The position numbers were made by a program, and so were the translations under genes. From Pseudomonadota bacterium (GTDB lineage Bacteria; Pseudomonadota; Alphaproteobacteria; UBA2966; CAIVPW01), in the NCBI GenBank assembly GCA_027625125.1, contig JAQBXG010000121.1:1-5380 (forward strand): a stretch of 5,380 nt of DNA, given 5' to 3'. Below, in pieces: positions 1-5,380 of this stretch. Position 1 is the stretch's first letter. Every line of letters starts with the position of its first letter. A model generated the notes under the pieces. The model was not told where the DNA came from. It ran no database searches and was given only the letters and a program-made list of their open reading frames with translations.

Positions 1-188
1 GAAAGCTCGATCTCCTTCGCCACCGATACACCGTCCTTGGTGATCCGCGGCGCGCCGAACGACTTCTCCAACAATACGTTGCGTCCCTTCGGACCCAGCG
101 TAACCCGAACCGCGTTCGCCAGAATGTCGACACCGCGCAGGACCTTCTCCCGCGCCTCGAAGCCAAATCGTACTTCTTTCGCTGCCAT
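1..188 (-). CDS. groEL: GroEL chaperonin 60 kDa subunit, N-terminal fragment (runs off left edge)
   Basis: Only the first 62 residues are present; the gene continues beyond position 1. The translation begins MAAKEVRFGF and contains the equatorial-domain ATP-binding signatures T-L-G-P-K-G-R-N-V and T-K-D-G-V-S-V-A, both diagnostic of group I chaperonins. GroEL forms the double-ring cytoplasmic ATPase that folds proteins with the GroES lid. The ATG (complement of 186-188) is preceded by GAGGA (complement of 194-198) at good spacing. The gene follows groES on the same strand after a 40-base gap with no visible terminator, so the two are cotranscribed. The N-terminal sequence, including L-R-G-V-D-I-L-A-N-A-V, looks alphaproteobacterial. 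Whether this is the only groEL copy in the genome cannot be told from here. Confidence 0.97.
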   Translation of the reverse strand, partial: MAAKEVRFGFEAREKVLRGVDILANAVRVTLGPKGRNVLLEKSFGAPRITKDGVSVAKEIEL

Positions 189-228
189 GTCTTTCCTCGC
201 TGAAAAATCCTGCCGCGCCGACCGGGAC

Positions 229-519
229 CTAGTCCTCGATCACCGCCATTACATCCGACTCATTCATGATCAACAGATCCTCGCCGTCGATCAGGACCTC
301 GTTGCCGGACCACTTGCCGAACAGGATCTTGTCCTTGGCCTTTACCGCGGGCGGCACGACTTTGCCTTTTTCATCGCGGGCCCCAGGCCCCACCGCGACC
401 ACCTCGCCGGTGTTTGGCTTTTCCTGGGCGGTGTCCGGTATGATGATGCCGCCGGCGGAGCGGCTCTTTTCTTCAAGCCGGCGAACGACAACGCGGTCGT
501 GCAATGGCCGAAACTTCAT
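229..519 (-). CDS. groES: GroES co-chaperonin (10 kDa)
   Basis: This is a complete 96-residue protein, the normal GroES length. It forms the heptameric lid that caps GroEL in the cytoplasm. Family marks in order are the N-terminal K-F-R-P-L-H-D-R-V-V-V strand; the mobile loop around residues 17-34 with the hydrophobic tripeptide I-I-I at 25-27 that contacts GroEL; the V-A-V-G-P-G-A-R turn at 41-48; and the C-terminal E-D-L-L-I-M-x-E-S-D motif. The reading frame stays open 42 codons further upstream to 645. The start at 517-519 was chosen because GroES homology begins there and a perfect GGAGG lies 5 bases before it. The longer start would also place the CIRCE operator inside the coding region. 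It is the first gene of the groES-groEL operon, under probable HrcA/CIRCE heat-shock control. Confidence 0.97.
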   Translation of the reverse strand: MKFRPLHDRVVVRRLEEKSRSAGGIIIPDTAQEKPNTGEVVAVGPGARDEKGKVVPPAVKAKDKILFGKWSGNEVLIDGEDLLIMNESDVMAVIED

Positions 520-524
520 TCTTG

Positions 525-529
525 CCTCC
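525..529 (-). promoter_or_regulatory. Ribosome binding site of groES
   Basis: The complement reads GGAGG, followed by a 5-base spacer and then the groES ATG. It fixes the start codon against the longer open frame that continues upstream. Confidence 0.8.
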
Positions 530-542
530 GATGCTGGTGACG

Positions 543-568
543 CTGGCACTCTCGGCTGAGAGTGCCAG
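543..568 (-). promoter_or_regulatory. CIRCE-type inverted repeat, probable HrcA operator of groESL
   Basis: CTGGCACTC at 543-551 is mirrored by GAGTGCCAG at 560-568. The symmetry extends inward to 11 perfect base pairs (543-553 with 558-568) around a GGCT loop. The known CIRCE consensus is TTAGCACTC-N9-GAGTGCTAA; here the GCACTC/GAGTGC cores are intact, but the 9-base arms are separated by 8 bases rather than 9. It lies 23 bases upstream of the groES start, which is the usual position for the operator bound by the repressor HrcA when cells are not stressed. hrcA itself is not in the window. The inverted repeat and its position are seen directly; HrcA binding is inferred from the family. Confidence 0.88.
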
Positions 569-579
569 TCTCGACCGTG

Positions 580-608
580 CATGTAGTCCGGCCGGGGCCG
601 CTCGGCAA
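580..608 (-). promoter_or_regulatory. Candidate groESL promoter
   Basis: On the minus strand TTGCCG (complement of 603-608) is followed after 17 bases by TACATG (complement of 580-585). This would start transcription near 573, immediately before the CIRCE repeat, the arrangement seen in many CIRCE-controlled operons. The -10 match is poor (3 of 6), and in such GC-rich DNA a heat-shock sigma factor site could look different. Position is the main support. Confidence 0.3.
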
Positions 609-623
609 GGGTCCCGGTCCATT

Positions 624-656
624 TTGGCTTGGAGGCCGACCGCATTGTGCTAGGGT
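624..656 (+). promoter_or_regulatory. Candidate promoter for the NosR-like gene pair
   Basis: TTGGAG at 629-634 is followed after 16 bases by TAGGGT at 651-656. An alternative reading is TTGGCT (624-629), 18 bases, then TGCTAG (648-653). The string ATTGTGCTAGGGT resembles -10 regions common upstream of alphaproteobacterial genes. The leader to the chosen start codon would be about 45-50 bases. No clear FNR/CRP-like TTGAT-N4-ATCAA box is visible between 569 and 708, so no oxygen or nitric-oxide control can be read from the sequence. Confidence 0.35.
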
Positions 657-708
657 CCGGGCACTTTGCGTGGCCGCCGGTCGGTGGTTGGCCCGCATGC
701 CGGGGGTT

Positions 709-2862
709 ATGGAGGGCTTCGCCTTGAGATTTGGGTTTGCGCGCGCCGTGATCCGCGTGCTGCTCGCGGTGGCCTTGATGGCCGTGGCGGGGTCGGGCGC
801 TTCGCTGGCGGCGGGTCGCGAAGGCGGCGAGTTGATCGACGGCGACCTGCTGGTTCGCATCAACGCCAATCCCGGCGCGCTACAGCAGATCTTCCCCGGC
901 GCCGAGGAGCTGGAGTGGGAAGAAGGGCGGCCGCCGGCGCTGGTGGTCAAGATCGCCGGCGAAGTCGCCGGCTACGTCTATTCGACCCGAGACACGGTGA
1001 ACGCCACCGGATACGCCGGCGTTGCGTTCGACCTTGTCGCCGGTGTCGACCTTGCGGGCAACCTGACCGGCGCTGCGCTGTTGTACCATCGCGAAGCGAT
1101 CATCGGCCGCGGCGTGCCCGAAGAACGACTCGGCGAATACGTCGCGGGGTTTGCCGCCGCCACCGTCGACGATTTCCGGATGGTGAGGCCCGACACGTTG
1201 AACCGGGCGACAACCAGCGGCCGCTTGATGCGCGCCGGGCTGCAGAACGCGACGCAGCTTGTTTACAACCAGCACGTCATGGGCGGCGTCGGACCGGTGA
1301 CCGAACCGGCGCTGGACCGTGACGGATTCTTTCCGCTGACCTGGGATGAGCTCCTTGCCGGCGGCTCGATCATAGACTTTGAACTCAGCAACCGCCAGGC
1401 GCTCGACCTGTTCGAAGCGGCGGCGGGCGAAGGCGCGCGCCCGGCGCGCCGCATGCGCGACGGCGACGACGGCCTGTATACCCACATCTACACCGCGCTG
1501 CTGACCCCGGCCTCGATCGGCGCTAATTTTCTCGGCGACCGGCGCTACCGCCAGATGCTCGAAATCCAGGGCGAAGGCGGCCTGATGTTCTACATGGCCG
1601 CGAGCGGCACCTATTCGTTCGCCTCCAACAGCCATTTCAGCCAGGCGAACAATTACGAGTTTGACCAGTTCAAGTTCGTGCAGAACGGCGCCGAGTACAG
1701 GTTCACGAAGGATAGGTACGCACGCATGTCGGTCGGCAACGGCCCGGCGCAAAGCCACCGCGACGTGATGGTGTTCTTCCTGCCGGCCGATAGCGGCTTC
1801 GACTCGCTGGCGCCGTGGCAAATCGTGTTGGGCATGCCGGGAACCCGCGCCGGTCAGGACATCTGGATCGAGCAGTCGTTTTCGTATGTGCTGCCGAACC
1901 GCCACAAGCTGTTGCCGCCGCCGCCGCCGATCCCGGAATGGGTGCAGGCCTGGACGGCCGAGCGGGTCGATCTTTCGATACTCGCCGGCCTGTTGATCGT
2001 CGTGACCATGGTGTTCCTGTTCCAGGACGCACTGGTGCGCCGCCGCCGCCTGTACACGGTGGTGCGCGTCGGGGTGCTGTCGTTCACGCTCGGGTGGCTC
2101 GGCTTCTGGGCCGGTGGTCAGGTCTCGGTGGTCAACGTGATGGCCTATCTGCAGGCGCCGTTCATCGGCGCGGGCTGGACGGCGTTCATTCTGGATCCGT
2201 TGATTTTCGTCGTCGTCGTCTACACCGCCGTGACCCTGTTCGTGCTGGGGCGGGGCGTGTTCTGTGGCTGGCTGTGTCCGTTTGGCGCGTTACAGGAACT
2301 GCTGAACCGCGCCGCGCGCCTGATGCGCATTCCGCAGGTCAAGGTGCCGACGGTCGTCCAGGAACGCCTGTGGGTGGTCAAGTATCTGCTTGCGATGGCG
2401 ATTCTGGGGCTCGCATTTATATCGATCAACACGGCGGAAACCGTGGCCGAGGTCGAGCCTTTCAAGACCGTCATATCCGTCAAGCTGGATCGCGAATGGC
2501 CCTTCGTCGCCTATGCGCTGGCGCTGCTGGCGGTGGGCCTGTTCGTCGAGCGCGCCTATTGCCGCTTCCTTTGCCCGCTGGGCGGTTCGCTCGCGTTCTT
2601 CGGCCGCGCCCACATGTTCGAGTGGCTGAAGCGCAAACCCCAGTGCGGGACCCAGTGCCGCATCTGCGAGGCGGACTGTCCGATGGGGGCGATCACGCCG
2701 ACCGGCGAGATCAACATGAACGAGTGCTTGCAATGTCTGGACTGTCAGGCGGACTATTACGACGAAAGCAAGTGCCCGCCGCTGATCCAGCGCCGCAAGC
2801 GCAAGCAGGCGCGGGCGGTGGCGTCGGGAGCCGCGTTGCCGGAGGCGGTACCGGCGGAGTAA
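709..2862 (+). CDS. NosR/NirI-family membrane flavo-iron-sulfur protein, copy 1
   Basis: This 717-residue protein has the NosR/NirI architecture. A signal peptide covers about 1-35 (hydrophobic core 17-28). A periplasmic FMN-binding region follows at about 50-190. The candidate flavin Thr is 168, within N165-R-A-T-T-S-G, whereas canonical proteins have S/T-G-A-T. A distal periplasmic region extends to about 418. Five membrane helices lie near 422-439, 451-468, 496-514, 559-577 and 597-613. The CxxxCP motifs are C519/C523 and C618/C622. Two ferredoxin-like [4Fe-4S] sites use C646, C650, C653, C657 and C673, C676, C679, C689; the C-L-D-C-Q-x8-C-P-P ending is typical of NosR/NirI. Positive residues R444-R447 fit a cytoplasmic loop. 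The family passes electrons across the inner membrane to periplasmic reductases, NosZ in the classic case. Nothing nearby shows which partner applies here. The start is uncertain: ATG 709 and ATG 697 both have counterparts in copy 2, while TTG 724 has the best Shine-Dalgarno (GGAGGG, 711-716). The family call is firm; the specific role (NosR, NirI or other) is open. Confidence 0.93.
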   Translation: MEGFALRFGFARAVIRVLLAVALMAVAGSGASLAAGREGGELIDGDLLVRINANPGALQQIFPGAEELEWEEGRPPALVVKIAGEVAGYVYSTRDTVNATGYAGVAFDLVAGVDLAGNLTGAALLYHREAIIGRGVPEERLGEYVAGFAAATVDDFRMVRPDTLNRATTSGRLMRAGLQNATQLVYNQHVMGGVGPVTEPALDRDGFFPLTWDELLAGGSIIDFELSNRQALDLFEAAAGEGARPARRMRDGDDGLYTHIYTALLTPASIGANFLGDRRYRQMLEIQGEGGLMFYMAASGTYSFASNSHFSQANNYEFDQFKFVQNGAEYRFTKDRYARMSVGNGPAQSHRDVMVFFLPADSGFDSLAPWQIVLGMPGTRAGQDIWIEQSFSYVLPNRHKLLPPPPPIPEWVQAWTAERVDLSILAGLLIVVTMVFLFQDALVRRRRLYTVVRVGVLSFTLGWLGFWAGGQVSVVNVMAYLQAPFIGAGWTAFILDPLIFVVVVYTAVTLFVLGRGVFCGWLCPFGALQELLNRAARLMRIPQVKVPTVVQERLWVVKYLLAMAILGLAFISINTAETVAEVEPFKTVISVKLDREWPFVAYALALLAVGLFVERAYCRFLCPLGGSLAFFGRAHMFEWLKRKPQCGTQCRICEADCPMGAITPTGEINMNECLQCLDCQADYYDESKCPPLIQRRKRKQARAVASGAALPEAVPAE

Positions 2863-2949
2863 GCGCCTTGTTCCGGTTTTGCCGGGGTCTGGAACCTGAT
2901 TGACGATCCTGTTGCCGGTTGTTCGCTTGCCGTTGGAATGGTGGGGGTG
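2863..2949 (+). other. Intergenic spacer between the NosR-like paralogs
   Basis: These 87 bases hold no gene. A TTGACG at 2900-2905 resembles a -35 box, but no acceptable -10 follows at 16-18 bases. A weak GTTCC/GGAAC pairing (2870-2874 with 2891-2895, 16-base loop, no T-run) is too poor for a terminator. The second gene therefore most likely depends on readthrough from the first. Confidence 0.5.
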
Positions 2950-5097
2950 ATGGGAGAGTTCGCGCAGGTTCGGCCGCTGGCCGTCGTGGTCGCCGTGCTG
3001 GCGCTGGTGTTCACGCTCGGGCACAGTCCTGCGGCGGCGCAGCAGACCGATGCGTTTGCCGCCGCGGCGCAGGAACTGAAAGGTCGGCTATCGCCGTCGG
3101 CGCTCGAAAAAGCGTTTCCGGGCGCCGAGGAGGTTGAACCGATCGGCGGGCGGCCGCCGGCGCTCGCCGTCAAGATCGGCGGCGAGGTCGTCGGCTACGT
3201 CTTTTCGACAAAGGACACCGTAAACGCCACTGGCTATTCGGGACACGCGTTCGACCTCATCGCCGGCATGCGTCTCGACGGGTCGATCACCGGCGCGGTC
3301 CTGCTCGCCCACCACGAAGCCATCGTCGGCCGTGGCGTGCCCCAGGAACAGCTCGACGGTTACATCGCCGGATTTGGCGCCGCGACGCTAGACAATTTCC
3401 GGGCCATCCGCCCCGACGCCCTGAATCGCGCCACCGTCAGCGGCCGGGCGATGCGGACGGGGGTGCAGAACGCCGCGCGCCTGGTCCATGCCGGGCACGT
3501 GACCGGCACCCTCAGCAACCCGGTCGAAGTCCCGACGCTGGATCGCGCCGGCTTTGTGCCGATGACCCTCGACGAGCTTCGCGCCGCCGGTTCCATCGTC
3601 AGCTCCCGGGTTTCGATTCGCGAAATCATCCGCATGTTCGAAAAGGCGGGCGGCGAAGGCGCCCGGCCGGAAAAAAGCTTTGTCGGCGCGCAGACGATGG
3701 ACGACGCCTTTATCGATCTTACCGTGACGATGCTGACGCTGCCGACGATCGCCAGCAACATCTACGGCGACCGGCGCGCGGAAACCGCGCTGGAGCAACA
3801 ACCCGAAGGCGGCGTAACCATCTTCCTCGGCTCCAACGGCCTGTTCTCCTACGCCGACAATTCCCATTTCCAGGCGGAAAACGACTACCAGTTCACGTTG
3901 TTCAAGATCGTCCAGGGCGAACGCGAATTCCGGTTCACCCGCGATACGTACCGGCGCATGGGCAGCGGCGCCGGGTTCACGTTCCGCGACGGCATGACTT
4001 TTTACCTTGGGCCGGATGCCGGGCTGGACCCGCTGCAACCGTTCGACGTCGTGCTGATGGTGCCGGGAGCGACCAAGGCCGGCGAGCCGATGGTCGTCGC
4101 ACATTCGATGACCTATCAGCTGCCGGGCATCCACATCCTGATGCCGCCGCCGGAGCCGGTGCCGGCGTGGGTCGAGGCATGGACGGCCTCCGAGGTCGAT
4201 CTTTCGATTCTGGCCGCACTGCTGCTGGTCGTGACGTCGGTGTTCCTGTTCCAGGAACAGTTGGTCCGCCGCCGCCGCCTCTACACCACCGTGAGGGTCG
4301 GCGTCCTCGCGTTCACCCTCGGCTGGCTCGGTTTCTTCATGGGCGGTCAGCTTTCGGTCGTCAACCTGTGGGCCTATCTGCAAGCGCCGTTTACCGGCAC
4401 CGGGCTGGAGACGTTCCTGCTCGACCCGCTGATCTTCGTGCTGGCCGTCTATACGGCGCTGACGCTGTTCGTCATCGGCCGCGGCGTGTTTTGCGGCTGG
4501 CTGTGTCCGTTCGGCGCGCTGCAGGAACTGCTGAACCGCGCCGCCCGCCTGTTGCGCATCCCCCAGGTGACGGTGCCGCCGGTGCTGCAGGAACGCCTGT
4601 GGGCGGTCAAGTACCTGGCCGCGGTGGTGATCCTCGGGCTGGTGTTCTTTTCGGTCGAACTCGCCGACCGCGCTGCCGAGCTGGAGCCGTTCAAGACCGT
4701 GATCTCGGTCAAGCTGGCCCGCGAATGGCCGTTCGTCGTCTACGCGCTGGTGCTGCTTGGCGCCGGACTGTTTGTCGAGCGCGCGTACTGCCGGTTCCTG
4801 TGCCCGCTCGGCGGATCGCTCGGCATCGCCGGGCGCTTGCGCATGTTCGACTGGTTGAAGCGCAAGCCCCAGTGCGGGACCGAGTGCCGCATCTGCGAGG
4901 CCGACTGTCCACTGGGCGCGATCGCGCCCTCCGGCGAGATCAACCTGAACGAATGCCTGCAATGCCTGGATTGCCAGGTGGATTACTACGACGACCAGCG
5001 CTGTCCGCCGCTGATCCAGCGCCGCAAGCGCAAGGCCACCCGCGCCGCCCTCGGCAGCGCTGCGGGCGCCGCGCCCGATCCCGTGCCCGCCGAATAG
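2950..5097 (+). CDS. NosR/NirI-family membrane flavo-iron-sulfur protein, copy 2 (tandem paralog)
   Basis: This 715-residue protein is collinear with the preceding gene. It has a signal peptide at about 1-30 ending A-A-A before Q-Q. The FMN-binding region has candidate Thr162 in N-R-A-T-V-S-G. A distal periplasmic region extends to about 414. Five membrane helices follow, with CxxxCP pairs C515/C519 and C614/C618. The two [4Fe-4S] sites are C642, C646, C649, C653 and C669, C672, C675, C685. All Fe-S cysteines of copy 1 are kept. A hand count over about 280 aligned residues of the membrane and Fe-S half gives roughly 79% identity to copy 1. The flavin region gives roughly 68% and part of the distal periplasmic region roughly 46%. 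An 87-base gap with no clear terminator or strong promoter separates the copies, so cotranscription is likely. ATG 2950 is preceded by GGTGG at 2940-2944; ATG 2938 in the same frame is the alternative and has little Shine-Dalgarno support. The role is presumably transmembrane electron transfer to a periplasmic enzyme, partner unknown. Confidence 0.93.
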   Translation: MGEFAQVRPLAVVVAVLALVFTLGHSPAAAQQTDAFAAAAQELKGRLSPSALEKAFPGAEEVEPIGGRPPALAVKIGGEVVGYVFSTKDTVNATGYSGHAFDLIAGMRLDGSITGAVLLAHHEAIVGRGVPQEQLDGYIAGFGAATLDNFRAIRPDALNRATVSGRAMRTGVQNAARLVHAGHVTGTLSNPVEVPTLDRAGFVPMTLDELRAAGSIVSSRVSIREIIRMFEKAGGEGARPEKSFVGAQTMDDAFIDLTVTMLTLPTIASNIYGDRRAETALEQQPEGGVTIFLGSNGLFSYADNSHFQAENDYQFTLFKIVQGEREFRFTRDTYRRMGSGAGFTFRDGMTFYLGPDAGLDPLQPFDVVLMVPGATKAGEPMVVAHSMTYQLPGIHILMPPPEPVPAWVEAWTASEVDLSILAALLLVVTSVFLFQEQLVRRRRLYTTVRVGVLAFTLGWLGFFMGGQLSVVNLWAYLQAPFTGTGLETFLLDPLIFVLAVYTALTLFVIGRGVFCGWLCPFGALQELLNRAARLLRIPQVTVPPVLQERLWAVKYLAAVVILGLVFFSVELADRAAELEPFKTVISVKLAREWPFVVYALVLLGAGLFVERAYCRFLCPLGGSLGIAGRLRMFDWLKRKPQCGTECRICEADCPLGAIAPSGEINLNECLQCLDCQVDYYDDQRCPPLIQRRKRKATRAALGSAAGAAPDPVPAE

Positions 5098-5100
5098 GCG

Positions 5101-5380
5101 TCACCCCGCCAGGCGCTCCAATTCGGCGCGCGCACAGTCGAACGCATGGGACGATTCGTCGCCGGATTCGATCGCGCGGCGAAACTGTTCCGCTGCCGCC
5201 TGCCGGTTGCCGCCAAGCAGGTGAAATTCGCCGACAAAGAAATGTCCGTCGGCCTCGCCGTCCGGGGCGGCGGTGATCGCCAACCCCGGCCCGATGTCGC
5301 CGCGAAACATCGCCGCCAGCGGCGCCGGCCACGCGCTGCCGTCGATTCCGTCCGGCAACGGCACTTCCTCCGCCATGCCG
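5101..5380 (-). CDS. TPR-like protein, C-terminal fragment (runs off right edge)
   Basis: The last 92 codons of a minus-strand frame end at a TGA (complement of 5101-5103). The segment contains W-P-A-P-L, then G-H-F-F-V-G-E-F-H-L-L-G-G-N, then an amphipathic helix pair rich in A, E and R ending A-R-A-E-L-E-R-L. This resembles the C-terminus of NlpI-like tetratricopeptide proteins common in alphaproteobacteria, where a short helix-turn-helix carries the sense 'long helix, G-D/N, A-A-x-x-x-F-R-x-A'. An ATG lies at the complement of 5374-5376, but the frame stays open to the window edge and full-length relatives are far longer, so this is probably an internal Met of a truncated gene. It converges on the NosR-like pair with only 3 bases between the stop codons. 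The function is unknown: TPR proteins generally mediate protein-protein contacts. The TPR call rests on pattern resemblance only. Confidence 0.62.
   Translation of the reverse strand, partial: GMAEEVPLPDGIDGSAWPAPLAAMFRGDIGPGLAITAAPDGEADGHFFVGEFHLLGGNRQAAAEQFRRAIESGDESSHAFDCARAELERLAG

Noticed and set aside
520..645. N-terminal extension of GroES by 42 residues
   Set aside because: GroES homology and a perfect Shine-Dalgarno both place the start at 519, and the extension would run through the CIRCE operator.
569..708. FNR/NNR-type binding site expected for denitrification genes
   Set aside because: No TTGAT-N4-ATCAA-like palindrome can be found in this GC-rich stretch.
880..1905. Long open frame of 341 codons on the minus strand
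   Set aside because: It lies wholly antisense to the first NosR-like gene, which has strong motif support. Its translation is low-complexity Arg/Ala/Val-rich with no recognisable motif, as expected from a GC-rich shadow frame.
2870..2895. Possible terminator between the two NosR-like genes
   Set aside because: Only a 5-bp stem with a 16-base loop and no T-run; not convincing.
1815..2903. Overlapping plus-strand frame of 362 codons (and the similar one at 4167-5276)
   Set aside because: Both are shifted-frame shadows at the equivalent location of each paralog. They have no recognisable domain, while the main frames carry the Fe-S motifs.
2900..2928. Possible separate promoter for the second NosR-like gene (TTGACG)
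   Set aside because: The -35-like hexamer is good, but no acceptable -10 follows at 16-18 bases.
3388..4962. Long open frame of 524 codons on the minus strand
   Set aside because: It is antisense to the second NosR-like gene. The product is rich in Q, R, H, D and A without domains, and stays open only because of high GC at codon positions.

Overview
This is a GC-rich, tightly packed bacterial window. The groES and groEL sequences, a CIRCE-type operator and the overall composition point to an alphaproteobacterium. No mobile element, RNA gene or CRISPR array is visible.

Layout. Positions 1-519 hold the start of a groES-groEL operon on the minus strand: a complete 96-residue GroES and the first 62 residues of GroEL, which runs off the left edge. 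Upstream of groES lies a perfect inverted repeat (543-568) that matches the HrcA operator CIRCE, preceded by a weak promoter candidate. A divergent promoter candidate near 624-656 would serve the plus-strand genes. About 4.4 kb of plus strand is then filled by two consecutive genes of the NosR/NirI family (709-2862 and 2950-5097). They are tandem paralogs. Each encodes a signal peptide, a periplasmic flavin-binding region, about five membrane helices with two CxxxCP motifs, and a cytoplasmic pair of [4Fe-4S] ferredoxin-like sites. The right edge holds the C-terminal end of a convergent minus-strand TPR-like protein, whose stop codon is only 3 bases from the stop of the second NosR-like gene.

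How the genes work together. The chaperonin operon and the NosR-like pair diverge from one shared intergenic region but have no obvious functional link. The NosR-like pair probably moves electrons across the inner membrane between the quinone pool or cytoplasmic donors and a periplasmic redox partner. Canonical NosR does this for nitrous oxide reductase, and NirI is linked to nitrite reductase. No nosZ, nirS or apbE is inside the window, so the partner enzyme is unknown.

The most notable signal is the duplication itself. Both copies keep every Fe-S cysteine. Both also carry the same departures from canonical NosR: an N-R-A-T sequence where the flavinylation motif S/T-G-A-T is expected, and an N-S-H-F segment where canonical NosR has a glycine-rich G-S-G-Y stretch. 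Divergence between the copies is concentrated in the periplasmic half, which would fit two different periplasmic partners.
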